The position numbers and the translations under genes were made by a program. The notes beneath the pieces are model-generated. The model made no database searches, had not been told where the DNA came from, and worked only from the letters and a program-made list of their open reading frames with translations. This document shows, in pieces, positions 1 to 8,263 of a DNA stretch of 64,000 nt (the first letter of the stretch is position 1; every line of letters begins with the position of its first letter). The stretch comes from Pseudomonas khorasanensis (GTDB taxonomy: Bacteria; Pseudomonadota; Gammaproteobacteria; Pseudomonadales; Pseudomonadaceae), in assembly GCF_014268505.2 (NCBI RefSeq), contig NZ_JABWQP020000001.1, forward strand, positions 186,001 through 250,000, written 5' to 3'.

Positions 1-75
1 GCGACTGACTCGCGCCTGTCATGGTCGATTAACCGGACGCGCGCAAGCTGGCGAAAACATAGCAGAGGGTTGCCC

Positions 76-891
76 ATGACCAGCGCCGAGCTCGCCAGAC
101 CCAGTCGCAAACAACGCGTGCGAACCCTGTGGATCTCCGACGTGCACTTGGGCACGCGCGATTGTCAGGCCGAGCATTTGTCGCGGTTCCTCAAGGGCTA
201 CCACGCCGACAAGGTCTATCTGGTCGGCGACATCATCGACGGCTGGAAACTGCGCGGCGGCATGTATTGGCCACAAGCGCACACCAATGTCATCCGCCGC
301 CTGCTGACCATGAGCAAGCGCGGCACTGAAGTGATTTATGTCACCGGCAACCACGATGAATTCCTGCGGCGTTATTCAAAGCTGATTCTGGGCAATATCC
401 AGTTGGTTGACGAAGCGGTGCATGTCACGGCGGACGGACGGCACTTGCTGGTGATTCACGGGGATCAGTTCGACGTGATCACCCGTTATCACCGCTGGCT
501 CGCCTTTCTGGGTGACTCGGCCTACGAGTTCACGCTGACGCTCAATCGCTGGCTCAACCACTGGCGGGCGCGTTACGGTTACGGTTACTGGTCCCTGTCG
601 GCCTATCTGAAGCACAAGGTGAAAACCGCGGTCAGCTTCATCAGCGATTTCGAAGAAGCCATCGCCCACGAATGCGTAAAGCGCGAACTGCACGGTGTGG
701 TCTGCGGGCATATTCACCACGCCGAGATTCGTAAGGTGGGGGAGGTGGATTACCTCAATTGCGGGGATTGGGTGGAGTCGTGCACGGCATTGATTGAGCA
801 CTGGGATGGCACCATCGAGCTGTATCGGCTGGCGGACGCGCAGGCGCGGGAGGCCGAATTGAAGGCTGCCAAGGTTGCCGAGATTGCCTGA
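76..891 (+). CDS. UDP-2,3-diacylglucosamine diphosphatase-like metallophosphoesterase
   Basis: A calcineurin-type metallophosphoesterase of 271 residues. The metal-binding motifs appear in the family order: DVHLG near residue 22, GDIIDGW, GNHDE, IHGDQFD and GHIHH near the C-terminus. This set is typical of the LpxH-related proteins that hydrolyse UDP-2,3-diacylglucosamine to lipid X in lipid A synthesis, but it is longer than classical LpxH (about 240) and belongs to the group usually annotated as a second, LpxH-like enzyme. No signal peptide or membrane segment is seen, so it is probably cytosolic or membrane-associated. I chose the ATG at 76, preceded by AGAGGG; a TTG two codons upstream is possible. 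It stands alone, followed by a REP doublet. Family is sure; the exact substrate is inferred. Confidence 0.85.
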   Translation: MTSAELARPSRKQRVRTLWISDVHLGTRDCQAEHLSRFLKGYHADKVYLVGDIIDGWKLRGGMYWPQAHTNVIRRLLTMSKRGTEVIYVTGNHDEFLRRYSKLILGNIQLVDEAVHVTADGRHLLVIHGDQFDVITRYHRWLAFLGDSAYEFTLTLNRWLNHWRARYGYGYWSLSAYLKHKVKTAVSFISDFEEAIAHECVKRELHGVVCGHIHHAEIRKVGEVDYLNCGDWVESCTALIEHWDGTIELYRLADAQAREAELKAAKVAEIA

Positions 892-906
892 GCGAAAGAG
901 CACCCT

Positions 907-993
907 GTGGGAGCGAGCCTGCTCGCGAAGGCGTAGTGTCAGACGAAACTTTTGTGCCTGATGCAGCGCTTTCGCGAGCAGGCTCGCTCCCAC
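907..993. repeat. REP doublet (REPIN-like), 87 bp
   Basis: Two inverted copies of the 23-base element beginning GTGGGAGCGAGCCTGCTCGC (907-929, and reversed 971-993) flank a short spacer. Each copy is itself partly palindromic. It lies between the convergent ends of the phosphatase and the HD gene. This is the standard REP doublet arrangement of Pseudomonas. Confidence 0.9.
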
Positions 994-1001
994 ATGTGTT
1001 C

Positions 1002-1592
1002 TCAGGCGGGGCTGTGTTCTTCCATCGCGGCCTTGTAAATGGAGTTCTTGGGCTGTGCAAACAGCCTCTCCATCATCGGCTCGAAGAAACTCAGCGGCAG
1101 CGTGTCATACGCCGGATCAAACGCCGCCGCGTCGTACTTGGCGCAGAATTCGGCAGTGGACTGAAACTGCGGATGCTCCTTGAATTGCTCGCGCAGGTGC
1201 CGGTCCATGCCCAAGTGATGAAAGAAGTAATAACCCTGGAAAATCCCGTGTTTTTCAACCATCCACAGATTCTCGGCGCTGACAAAAGGCTTGAGTATCG
1301 CCGCCGCAATGTCCGGATGGTTGTACGAACCCAGGGTGTCGCCAATGTCATGCAGCAACGCGCAGACCACGTATTCCTCGTCGCGCCCGTCCCGGTGGGC
1401 GCGGGTTGCGGTTTGCAACGAGTGGGTCAGGCGATCGACCGGGAAACCGCCAAAGTCACCTTCAAGCAGTTTCAGGTGCGCCAGGATGCGCGACGGCAAT
1501 TGCTTGGCATAGGCACTGAAGTCGGCGGCGATGATGGCCCAATCCTCCTGGGTGCCATCCTTCATGTGAGTGAAGCGGGCATTGGCATTCAT
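1002..1592 (-). CDS. HD-domain protein (PhnZ/inositol-oxygenase-like metal-binding fold)
   Basis: A 196-residue soluble protein with an HD-domain signature: His57, the His81-Asp82 pair in HDIGD, His92, His115 and the His125-His126 pair. This order of histidines is seen in HD phosphohydrolases and in the diiron oxygenases PhnZ and myo-inositol oxygenase. The sequence alone does not tell whether it is a hydrolase or an oxygenase, and I name no substrate. It starts 14 bases after the stop of the DUF962 gene on the same strand, so the two probably form an operon. The ATG at 1592 was chosen because it is the first Met; a second Met at residue 10 is possible. No phosphonate genes lie nearby, which argues against a PhnZ role. 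Confidence 0.8.
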   Translation of the reverse strand: MNANARFTHMKDGTQEDWAIIAADFSAYAKQLPSRILAHLKLLEGDFGGFPVDRLTHSLQTATRAHRDGRDEEYVVCALLHDIGDTLGSYNHPDIAAAILKPFVSAENLWMVEKHGIFQGYYFFHHLGMDRHLREQFKEHPQFQSTAEFCAKYDAAAFDPAYDTLPLSFFEPMMERLFAQPKNSIYKAAMEEHSPA

Positions 1593-1606
1593 TGGCTGAC
1601 CCTCGT

Positions 1607-1993
1607 TCAGAAAGCCACACGACCCAGAATCATGTCGCGGTACATGGCGAAATCGCCGAGCAGACTGTAGAACGGATGTTGAAAGGTCGCCGGTCGGTTC
1701 TTCTCGAAAAAGAAGTGCCCGATCCAGGCGAAGCTGTACCCGGCCAGCGGCAGGGCCAGCAAGAGCAGCCAGGCGCCTTTGGCGACGGTCAGGGCAAAAA
1801 TGAAAATGACCAGTGACGTTCCGACGAAATGCAGACGCCGACAGGTGCTGTTGCTGTGTTCGGCGAGATAGTAGGGGTAGAACTCGGCGAAGCTGTTGAA
1901 CCGCTTGATGTTTTCCACGACCGCGATCTCTGTGGTGATTGTTCTGGCGAGCAGTTTTTCGGCGGGTAGCTTATTTGAGTCTAGAGTGATCAT
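1607..1993 (-). CDS. DUF962 / Mpo1-like membrane protein
   Basis: A 128-residue protein carrying the DUF962 hallmark (FNSFAEFYPYYLAEHSN, then the His of RRLHFVGT, and the segment IGHFFFEKNRPATF) plus two hydrophobic stretches in the middle. The yeast relative Mpo1 is a dioxygenase acting on 2-hydroxy fatty acids; the bacterial members are mostly uncharacterised, so that activity is only a family-based suggestion. The first ATG at 1993 gives an N-terminal extension of about 26 residues compared with the usual family start; a GTG at 1918, with AGAGA upstream, would give the common length, so the start is uncertain. It is divergent from the AraC-type gene and upstream of the HD gene, with which it is probably co-transcribed. 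Confidence 0.8.
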   Translation of the reverse strand: MITLDSNKLPAEKLLARTITTEIAVVENIKRFNSFAEFYPYYLAEHSNSTCRRLHFVGTSLVIFIFALTVAKGAWLLLLALPLAGYSFAWIGHFFFEKNRPATFQHPFYSLLGDFAMYRDMILGRVAF

Positions 1994-2083
1994 TGGCGTG
2001 GGCCAGTGACTATCGGCGCCACTTTAGTATCCTTCGCAAATCGGGCCGCCCTCTGCAGGCCATCCTGTAAAAGAATAAAAATC

Positions 2084-3145
2084 ATGAGCGAACGAACGAC
2101 TTCTGCAAGCTGGGCGATGGGGATAGTCAAAGCATTGGAGATGGACGGCCTGGATTGCCGGGTTCTGTTCAAGCAACTGGGGCTCGATTACGCGGCCCTG
2201 GACGATCCGGATGCACGTTTCCCGCAGGATTCCATGACCCGGCTCTGGCAGCGGGCGGTCGAGGTCTCGGGCAATCAGTCGATTGGCCTGAACATGGGCA
2301 AAGTGGTGCGGCCGGCCTCGTTTCATGTCGCCGGCTATGCGTTGATGTCAAGCAACACCCTGGCTGAGGGTTTTCAACGATTGGTGCGCTATCAGCGCAT
2401 CATTGCCGAAAGTGCCGACCTGAGTTTTCGCCTGCTCGATGAGGGGTACGCGCTGATCCTGACCGTGCACGGCGACCATTTGCCGCCCACCCGGCAAAGT
2501 GCCGAAGCGTCACTGGCGTGTGCGCTGGCCCTGTGCGGCTGGCTGACCGGGCGTCCCCTGCATCCGGTCAAAGTGTTGATGCAAGGCGATCAGCCTGAAA
2601 GTCTGCAACCTTATAAAGAAGCGTTCCACGCGCCCCTGGTGTTCGGCGCGCCCTACGATGCGCTGATCTTCGAACGCGCCGACATGGAAGCGCCGCTGCC
2701 CACCGCCAACGAGGCGATGGCGCTGCTGCATGACCGGTTTGCCGGGGAATATCTGGCGCGATTTTCCGAAAGCCGGGTAACCCACCGGGCGCGGCAGGTC
2801 CTCTGCCGTTTACTTCCCCAGGGTGAGCCCAAGCGCGATGCCGTGGCGCAGACGCTGCACCTGTCACAACGGACCTTGCAGCGCCGGTTGCAGGAGGAGG
2901 GCACCAGTTTCCAGCAGTTGCTCGATGACACCCGTCGGGAGTTGGCCGAGCAGTATCTGGCGCAACCGGGCATGACCTTGCTGGAAATTGCCTACCTGCT
3001 GGGGTTTGCCGACCCGAGCAATTTTTTCCGCGCCTTCCGCCGCTGGTTTGACACGACCCCCGGCGAATACCGCACGCGTCTGCTGCAAGTGCCGGACGCG
3101 GTCAATGACGCCAAAACGCCGGAATACACAGCACAAACACAGTAA
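2084..3145 (+). CDS. AraC-family transcriptional regulator (OruR/ArgR-like architecture)
   Basis: A 353-residue regulator with an N-terminal effector domain of the 'arabinose-binding domain of AraC, N-terminal' type (roughly residues 20-200) and a C-terminal AraC double helix-turn-helix (about 235-335), visible as AQTLHLSQRTLQRRLQEEG followed by IAYLLGFADPSNFFRAFRRW. The layout matches Pseudomonas OruR and related virulence-type AraC regulators. The effector is unknown; OruR identity (ornithine use) is possible but not shown here. I chose the ATG at 2084 (MSERTT...) instead of an upstream alternative start at 2006. It is divergent from the DUF962 gene, which may be its target. Its last 44 bases overlap the 3' end of the convergent trkH gene. 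Confidence 0.88.
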   Translation: MSERTTSASWAMGIVKALEMDGLDCRVLFKQLGLDYAALDDPDARFPQDSMTRLWQRAVEVSGNQSIGLNMGKVVRPASFHVAGYALMSSNTLAEGFQRLVRYQRIIAESADLSFRLLDEGYALILTVHGDHLPPTRQSAEASLACALALCGWLTGRPLHPVKVLMQGDQPESLQPYKEAFHAPLVFGAPYDALIFERADMEAPLPTANEAMALLHDRFAGEYLARFSESRVTHRARQVLCRLLPQGEPKRDAVAQTLHLSQRTLQRRLQEEGTSFQQLLDDTRRELAEQYLAQPGMTLLEIAYLLGFADPSNFFRAFRRWFDTTPGEYRTRLLQVPDAVNDAKTPEYTAQTQ

Positions 3146-4556
3146 TGATTTCCAGTCGGCCGAGCAGCATGCCGAACGAAAGAATCCACTTGGCCGCGTC
3201 TGGCAGCGTGGCGAAGTTGCCCGCCGGGCCGATGGTTTCGCCCAGGCCCGGGCCGACGCCGGACACGGTGCTCGCAGCGCCGGTCAGCGCGGTCATCCAG
3301 TCGACGCCGAGCAGCGACAGCAGCAGGGCGATCACGCAGATGGTGATCGCGAAAAAGAACGAAAAGGTCAGAATCGAACGCACGATTTCTTCGTCGAGGC
3401 GGTGACCGTTGTACTTCTGCTTGATCACCGCACGCGGGTGAATCAGCTGATTAAGGTTGGCCTTGAGCAGGATGTACGCGACCTGGAAGCGGAAGATCTT
3501 GATCCCGCCCGCCGTCGAGCCGGAACAACCACCGATAAAGCCCAGATAAAAGAACAGCATCAGCGAGAAATTGCCCCACAGGCTGTAATCGCCGAGGGCG
3601 AAACCGGTGGTGGTGACGATCGAGGTCACGTTCAGCGCCACATGCCGCAGCGCCTCCAGCCAATGCAGTTGGGTCGTCCACCAATACCAGGTGCCGAGCA
3701 CCAGCCAGGTCACCAGCAGCATCGCCAGCAGACCCTGCACTTGTTGATCCTTGATCAACGCCCGACGATTGCCGCGTAGCGTGGCCACGTACAGGGTGAA
3801 CGGCAGGCTGCCGAGGATCATGATGACAATCGCGACCCAGTGCACCGCCGGTTGCGTCCACTTGGCCAGCGACTGATCCGACGTCGAAAAACCGCCCGTG
3901 GAAATCGCCGACATGGCGTGGTTTATCGCATCGAACGGGCTCATCCCCGCCCACCAGAACGCCAGGCTGCCGAGAATGGTGATGCCAACGTACGCCGCCA
4001 CGATCAGCCGGGCCACCATGTGCGAGCGCGGCATGACCTTTTCCGAGCGGTCGGACGATTCGGTCTGGAACAGGCGCATGCCGCCAATGCGCAGCAGGGG
4101 CAGAATCGCCACCGCCATGCCGATAAAGCCGATGCCGCCGATCCAGTGCAGCAGCGAGCGCCACATCAGGATGCCGGGAGACATGTCGTCCAGATGATTG
4201 AGCACGGTCGAACCGGTGGCGGTGATGCCGGACATGCTTTCGAAAAAAGAGTCGGTGTAACTGATGTGCTGCGTCAGCAGAAACGGCAGCGCGGCAAAGA
4301 TACACACCACCAGCCAACTGCTGACCGTCAGCAGGTACATGTCGCGCGGGCGCAGGTGAATGTGTTCCGGTCTGCCCGGTATCACCAGAGCGAGGCCGGC
4401 GACGAAAGTGATCATGCTCGCCCACAGGAACGACGGCAGGTCGCTGGTGCGCTCGAAAATCAGCAGCGTGGCCATCGGCACGACCATGGCGACCGCCAGT
4501 GTGATCAGGAAGATGCCGATGATAAAACCAATGATCCGTAAGGTCGGCAACGCCAT
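3102..4556 (-). CDS. trkH: TrkH-family potassium uptake protein
   Basis: A 484-residue inner-membrane protein of the TrkH/KtrB superfamily, the translocating subunit of the Trk potassium system that works with the NAD-binding regulator TrkA. Four pore-loop signatures can be followed through the chain: GITATGSTVL, AISTGGFSTSD, GGCSGSTAGGIKIF and STVSGVGPGLGE, each carrying the selectivity-filter glycine, along with about ten hydrophobic helices. Length is normal for the family. The gene is monocistronic, with trkA not in the window. Its 3' end overlaps, antisense, the last 14 codons of the AraC-type gene. Confidence 0.95.
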   Translation of the reverse strand: MALPTLRIIGFIIGIFLITLAVAMVVPMATLLIFERTSDLPSFLWASMITFVAGLALVIPGRPEHIHLRPRDMYLLTVSSWLVVCIFAALPFLLTQHISYTDSFFESMSGITATGSTVLNHLDDMSPGILMWRSLLHWIGGIGFIGMAVAILPLLRIGGMRLFQTESSDRSEKVMPRSHMVARLIVAAYVGITILGSLAFWWAGMSPFDAINHAMSAISTGGFSTSDQSLAKWTQPAVHWVAIVIMILGSLPFTLYVATLRGNRRALIKDQQVQGLLAMLLVTWLVLGTWYWWTTQLHWLEALRHVALNVTSIVTTTGFALGDYSLWGNFSLMLFFYLGFIGGCSGSTAGGIKIFRFQVAYILLKANLNQLIHPRAVIKQKYNGHRLDEEIVRSILTFSFFFAITICVIALLLSLLGVDWMTALTGAASTVSGVGPGLGETIGPAGNFATLPDAAKWILSFGMLLGRLEIITVFVLCIPAFWRH

Positions 4557-4677
4557 GAAGTCCGCTCGGGCTGGTGGGAGAAGGGCGCCATTCTACCTGT
4601 GGGGCAGGGCATGTAAACCGGCAGGCTGTGTGCAGTTAAAGCTAGAATAGCCGCACATTTTTCTCAGGAGGTGGCCG

Positions 4678-5244
4678 ATGCAGGCTCTCGACGCGTTGCT
4701 CAACCGTGTTTCCGTTCCCCGACTGGTCGAACCGGCCCCCACTGCCGAGCAGCGCGAAGCCCTGTTCGGAGCGGCGTTGCGTGCACCGGATCACGGTCAT
4801 TTGCAACCGTATCGCTTTTTGACCGTCGAAGGCGCGGCGCGTGAGCAGATGGGCGAGTTGCTGGCCGAGGCTGCCCGCTTGCAGGCAGGCGAAGTCACTG
4901 AAGCCATGATCGACAAGGCCCGTAACGGTCCGCTGCGGGCGCCGCTGGTGGTTGTGGTGATCGCCAAACTGCAAGAGCACGTCAAGTATCCGAAGGCCGA
5001 GCAATTGCTCACGGCCGGGTGCGCAGCCCACGGGATTTTGCTGGCGGCCTATGCGCAGGGGATTGGCGCGGTGTGGCGTACGGGCGATCTGGCTTATTCG
5101 ACGCACGTCGCCAAAGGCCTTGGGCTGGCGGACGGCGAGGAGGTTATCGCGTTTCTTTACCTCGGCACGCCCCAGAAAGAGCCGCGTGTAGCGGAGAAGG
5201 CAGATCTGGCGGAGTTCGTCGGCGCCTGGCCCGGTAAAGCCTGA
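4678..5244 (+). CDS. Nitroreductase family protein (YdjA-like)
   Basis: A 188-residue flavin reductase-like protein of the small, YdjA-type branch of the nitroreductase family. Visible features are the N-terminal RxSxPxL-like segment (LLNRVSVPRLVEPAP), the substrate and FMN-binding stretch ALRAPDHGHLQPYRF, and the C-terminal GIGAVWRTGDLAY with the final GxP-containing LYLGTP. These enzymes bind FMN as dimers and use NAD(P)H; physiological substrates are mostly unknown. A good ribosome-binding site (AGGAGG) precedes the ATG at 4678. It is divergent from trkH and followed by a REP doublet, so it is probably transcribed alone. Confidence 0.9.
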   Translation: MQALDALLNRVSVPRLVEPAPTAEQREALFGAALRAPDHGHLQPYRFLTVEGAAREQMGELLAEAARLQAGEVTEAMIDKARNGPLRAPLVVVVIAKLQEHVKYPKAEQLLTAGCAAHGILLAAYAQGIGAVWRTGDLAYSTHVAKGLGLADGEEVIAFLYLGTPQKEPRVAEKADLAEFVGAWPGKA

Positions 5245-5259
5245 CCCCGATTTCAAAAT

Positions 5260-5346
5260 GTGGGAGCGAGCCTGCTCGCGAAGACGGAGCGTCAGTTGTC
5301 ATCTTGGTTGACTGACACACCGCTTTCGCGAGCAGGCTCGCTCCCA
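5260..5346. repeat. REP doublet (REPIN-like), 87 bp
   Basis: Two inverted copies of the GTGGGAGCGAGCCTGCTCGC element with exactly the same end-to-end length as the copy at 907-993. It fills the convergent gap between the nitroreductase and the Cpx-type kinase gene. Confidence 0.9.
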
Positions 5347-5357
5347 TATTTCTTGCT

Positions 5358-6698
5358 TCAGGGCTGGACGATAATCCCCGGCACCAGCGGCAATTCCAGA
5401 CTCGCCACAAACCCGCCCTGCGGATGATTGGCCAGCGTCAGCGTGCCGCCATGCCGTTCCGCTGCTCGCTTGGCAATCGCCAGTCCCAACCCGTGCCCGG
5501 CAGCCGTCTGCCCTGGTGCGCGATAAAAGGGTTCGCCCAACTGACTTAAATGTTCGGCCAAAACCCCTGGCCCATGGTCGCGCACGCTGATAACGATCCG
5601 CTCGCCCTGATGCGCCGCCTGCAGTTCGATCGGCTGGTCGGGCGGGTTGAAGCGCTGGGCATTACGCAGCAAGTTATCGACGGCGCGCTCAATCATCGTC
5701 GGCCAGCCCTTGAGATTCAGTTGGGGCTCGGCCTCCAGGTGCACGGTTTGCTCGGGCGAGGCCAGTTGTGCGTCCTTTTGCAGGGCGCCGAGTAGCGCAT
5801 TCAAATCAACCTCTTCAGCGCTGGCGTTGTCGGCATCGACGCGCGCCAGCACCAGAATTTCACTGATCAGGGCCTCCAGCCGATCACATTCGCGGGTCAG
5901 CCGGGGCCAGAGTTTCTCGCGTTCTTCAGGATTGGCACGCTCAGCCAAGGCCAGGGCGATGCGCAGGCGGGCCAGCGGCGAGCGCAATTCATGGGAAACA
6001 TCACGCAGTAGCTGACGTTGGCTGCCGATCAGGCTTTGCAGGCGCGCGCCCATGCGGTTGAAATCGGTGGCGAGCACGCCGAACTCGTCGCGGCGGTTGG
6101 CCAGTTTCGCCAGGCTGTTCTGCTGGTAAGTGGTCTGCCCCAGATCATGCACCGCGCCGCGCAAGCGACTGAGCGGGCGAGTGATGGAGAACGTCACCAG
6201 CAGACTGAACAGGGTCAGCACCACCAGTGCAATGCCCAGCGCACTCAGCGGCCAGAGCAGGCTTTCGCGGTGCCAGGCGTCGAGTTCCGGGTGCGGGATG
6301 CGGTAGATGAACAGGTAGGTGTCACCGGTTTTTTCACTGGTGATTTCATCGGTCAGGCGCCGCCATGGCAGGCGCCGGTCATCGTTGTTCTGCCGGGCTT
6401 CGAATGCCGCGGCGCGACGCGGGAAGGTGCCGCGTACCACCGGGTCGCCGGTTTCATTGAGTACTTGAACGTCGATGTGGTACTGGCGTTTGCGTTGTTC
6501 GAGGATGTCCTGCGCAGCTTCTTCGCCCTGGGCTTCGTAGGTTTGCGTCCATTCAGACGCGAGGGTATTGAGGCCGGGATGGCGGCTGAGTATCCACGCG
6601 TCCTGATTGAGCATGTGCCCGAGCAGAATCGACAGTCCGGCAACCAGAGCGATGGCCAGCCAGAAACTCGCGAGAATACGCCAGAACAGTGAACGCAC
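5358..6698 (-). CDS. cpxA: Cpx-type sensor histidine kinase
   Basis: A 446-residue inner-membrane kinase. The order is: first membrane helix (about 7-27), a periplasmic sensor domain (about 28-150), second helix (about 152-176), HAMP linker, dimerisation domain with the phospho-accepting His in DVSHELRSPLARLR, and an ATPase domain with the N box (NLLRNAQRF), the D-x-G-x-G box (DHGPGVL) and the second glycine box (GHGLGLAIA). Gene order (regulator, Spy-like protein, kinase) is that of PA3204-PA3206 in P. aeruginosa, known as CpxR/CpxA. It probably senses envelope stress and phosphorylates the regulator at 7579-8256. A REP doublet separates it from the Spy-like gene upstream, so expression may be partly uncoupled. 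Confidence 0.88.
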   Translation of the reverse strand: MRSLFWRILASFWLAIALVAGLSILLGHMLNQDAWILSRHPGLNTLASEWTQTYEAQGEEAAQDILEQRKRQYHIDVQVLNETGDPVVRGTFPRRAAAFEARQNNDDRRLPWRRLTDEITSEKTGDTYLFIYRIPHPELDAWHRESLLWPLSALGIALVVLTLFSLLVTFSITRPLSRLRGAVHDLGQTTYQQNSLAKLANRRDEFGVLATDFNRMGARLQSLIGSQRQLLRDVSHELRSPLARLRIALALAERANPEEREKLWPRLTRECDRLEALISEILVLARVDADNASAEEVDLNALLGALQKDAQLASPEQTVHLEAEPQLNLKGWPTMIERAVDNLLRNAQRFNPPDQPIELQAAHQGERIVISVRDHGPGVLAEHLSQLGEPFYRAPGQTAAGHGLGLAIAKRAAERHGGTLTLANHPQGGFVASLELPLVPGIIVQP

Positions 6699-6730
6699 AG
6701 AAACTCCTCAAACAAGCACACAGATCAAAT

Positions 6731-6817
6731 GTGGGAGCGAGCTTGCTCGCGAAAGCGTAGTGTCAGTCAATCCATCTCTGGCTGATACACCGCTTTCGCG
6801 AGCAGGCTCGCTCCCAC
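6731..6817. repeat. REP doublet (REPIN-like), 87 bp
   Basis: Inverted pair of the same REP element (first copy reads GAGCTTGCTCGC instead of GAGCCTGCTCGC), again 87 bp from end to end, between cpxA and the Spy-like gene. Confidence 0.88.
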
Positions 6818-6836
6818 ATCCGATTTGAATGAAACA

Positions 6837-6862
6837 GGCCCGACGAGGTGAGTCGTCGGGCC
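6837..6862 (-). terminator. Hairpin downstream of the Spy-like gene
   Basis: A perfect 10-base stem (GGCCCGACGA with TCGTCGGGCC) around a 6-base loop lies just after the Spy-like stop codon on the minus strand. The following sequence is only weakly T-rich (TGTTTCATT), so it may be a leaky terminator or 3'-end stabiliser that lets part of transcription continue into cpxA. Confidence 0.55.
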
Positions 6863-6875
6863 CATGGTTAATCCA

Positions 6876-7325
6876 TTATTGCGCCTTTTGCGCCTGCTGC
6901 GCTTTCCAAGCCTTGAACTCGGCCCATTCAGCACGGCGTTCGGCGCGCTTCTTCTGGATCTCGTCGAACTGTTTCTGCTGCTCGGGTTTCAGCAACGCAC
7001 GAACATCGGACTCGGCTTTCTTGTGGTTGGCCGCGATCTCGTCCTTCATGGCTTTCTGGTCGGCCGGGGAGAGTTTTTCCAGGTACTTGTCGACCACTTG
7101 CTTACGCTCGTGCATCTGCTCGCCCATGATCTTGCGGATCTGCTCGCGTTGCTCGCGGGTCAGGTCGAGCTGGCTGTACGGGCCCTTGCCGTGCATGCCG
7201 TGCATTTGACCGCCGTGGCGCGGACCGTCGAGCGGGCCACCCAGCGGGCCGCCATCCTGTGGCATGGCCATCGCGACGGTTGGCAGAGCGGTCGCGAACA
7301 TCAGAGCGATAAGAGTCTTGCGCAT
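6876..7325 (-). CDS. Spy/CpxP-like periplasmic LTXXQ-motif protein
   Basis: A 149-residue exported protein. The N-terminus has a signal peptide (MRKTLIALMFATALPTVAMA, cleavage after AMA). The mature part is helical and charged, with two LTXXQ-type motifs, LTREQ and LKPEQ, spaced as in Spy and CpxP, the periplasmic chaperone and Cpx inhibitor of enterobacteria. I start it at the ATG at 7325 because that Met begins the signal peptide. It lies between cpxR and cpxA, so it is probably both a target and a modulator of the two-component system. A tandem GTAAA repeat about 85 bases upstream resembles a CpxR site. Confidence 0.87.
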   Translation of the reverse strand: MRKTLIALMFATALPTVAMAMPQDGGPLGGPLDGPRHGGQMHGMHGKGPYSQLDLTREQREQIRKIMGEQMHERKQVVDKYLEKLSPADQKAMKDEIAANHKKAESDVRALLKPEQQKQFDEIQKKRAERRAEWAEFKAWKAQQAQKAQ

Positions 7326-7407
7326 GGTGTATCTCCTTGTCTCGTTCCCGGTACGTTCCGGATGAGTGCAGATTACGGAGATCAAGGTCAGCGGCGGTCA
7401 GCGCTGC

Positions 7408-7423
7408 GTAAAGCTTCGGTAAA
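7408..7423. promoter_or_regulatory. Candidate CpxR-type tandem GTAAA site
   Basis: Two direct GTAAA copies (7408-7412 and 7419-7423) are separated by 6 bases, close to the GTAAA-N5-GTAAA consensus known for CpxR. It sits about 85 bases upstream of the Spy-like start codon. The spacing is one base longer than the enterobacterial consensus, so this is a candidate only. Confidence 0.4.
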
Positions 7424-7455
7424 GACGCTTCGTTATCAGCCTGACAATGGCATTT

Positions 7456-7561
7456 GTGGCGAGGGAGCTTGCTCCCGCTGGGCAGCGAAGCGGCCCTCGC
7501 TGCCCGCCGCAACAGCAGAGGGATTGCTGCGCAATCCAGCGGGAGCAAGCTCCCTCGCCAC
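7456..7561. repeat. REP doublet, second type (GTGGCGAGGGAGCTTGCTCC core)
   Basis: An inverted pair of GTGGCGAGGGAGCTTGCTCC elements (left end 7456, right end 7561) encloses GC-rich spacer sequence. It differs from the more common GTGGGAGCGAGCC type in this window, so at least two REP families are present. It lies just downstream of cpxR. Confidence 0.88.
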
Positions 7562-7578
7562 AGAGGCCCGAGTGTTTC

Positions 7579-8256
7579 TTAGAGGCTGTAGTAGTAACCG
7601 CGACTACGCAGGGCAACGATGCGTGGGCGGCCGTCGGGGTGCGGGCCGATCTTTTTGCGCAGGTTGCTGACGTGCATGTCGAGGCTGCGGTCATAGAGGG
7701 TCAGCTTGCGCCCGAGCGCGAGTTGCGCCAGTTCCTGTTTGTCCAGCGGCTCGCCCGGTTGCTTGAGCAGGGCTTCGAGCAGACGGCTTTCGGACACCGT
7801 CAGGGTCAGTTCTTTTTCGTCAATGCTGACCACGCCACGCACCGGGCTGAAACTCAGGTCGCCCAGCTCCAGTTGTGTCGACACGGCGGCCGGGTGGCTG
7901 CGACGCAACACGGCGCGCAGGCGGGCGGTCAGTTCGCGGGGGTCGCAGGGTTTGGCCAGGTAATCGTCGGCACCCAGTTCGAGGCCGAGGATGCGGTCCA
8001 ATGGTTCGCCGCGCGCCGAAAGCATCAGCACCGGCAGGTCGGCGTGGTCGTTGCGCAATTGCTTGAGCAGTTCCAGACCGCTGCCGTCGGGCAGCATCAC
8101 GTCCAGCACCACCGCCGCCGGCGCGGTTTCGGCCAGCGCCTTGCGGGCGCTCTGACCGTCGTGGCAGGCGCGCACCTGGAAGCCTTCCTGGCTTAACCAG
8201 GTACTCAGGAGTTCACACAACTCCTGGTCATCATCAATCAGTAACAGCTCGCTCAT
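7579..8256 (-). CDS. cpxR: Cpx-type response regulator (OmpR/PhoB family)
   Basis: A 225-residue regulator with a receiver domain (about 1-115) and an OmpR-type winged-helix DNA-binding domain (about 125-222). The acidic pocket IDDD is at residues 7-10, the phospho-accepting Asp at about 52 in VVLDVMLPDGSG, and the conserved Lys in LAKPCDP. The wing region ends in RKKIGPHPDGRPRIVALRSRGYYYSL. It is the first gene of the cpxR/spy-like/cpxA group in transcription order and probably activates the Spy-like gene and other envelope-stress genes. The gene directly upstream at 8264-8674 ends 7 bases before the cpxR start. Confidence 0.9.
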   Translation of the reverse strand: MSELLLIDDDQELCELLSTWLSQEGFQVRACHDGQSARKALAETAPAAVVLDVMLPDGSGLELLKQLRNDHADLPVLMLSARGEPLDRILGLELGADDYLAKPCDPRELTARLRAVLRRSHPAAVSTQLELGDLSFSPVRGVVSIDEKELTLTVSESRLLEALLKQPGEPLDKQELAQLALGRKLTLYDRSLDMHVSNLRKKIGPHPDGRPRIVALRSRGYYYSL

Positions 8257-8263
8257 GACTCAC

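Noticed and set aside
3451..4556. Long minus- and plus-strand frames inside trkH
   Set aside because: All are alternative frames of a membrane protein gene with composition unlike real proteins.
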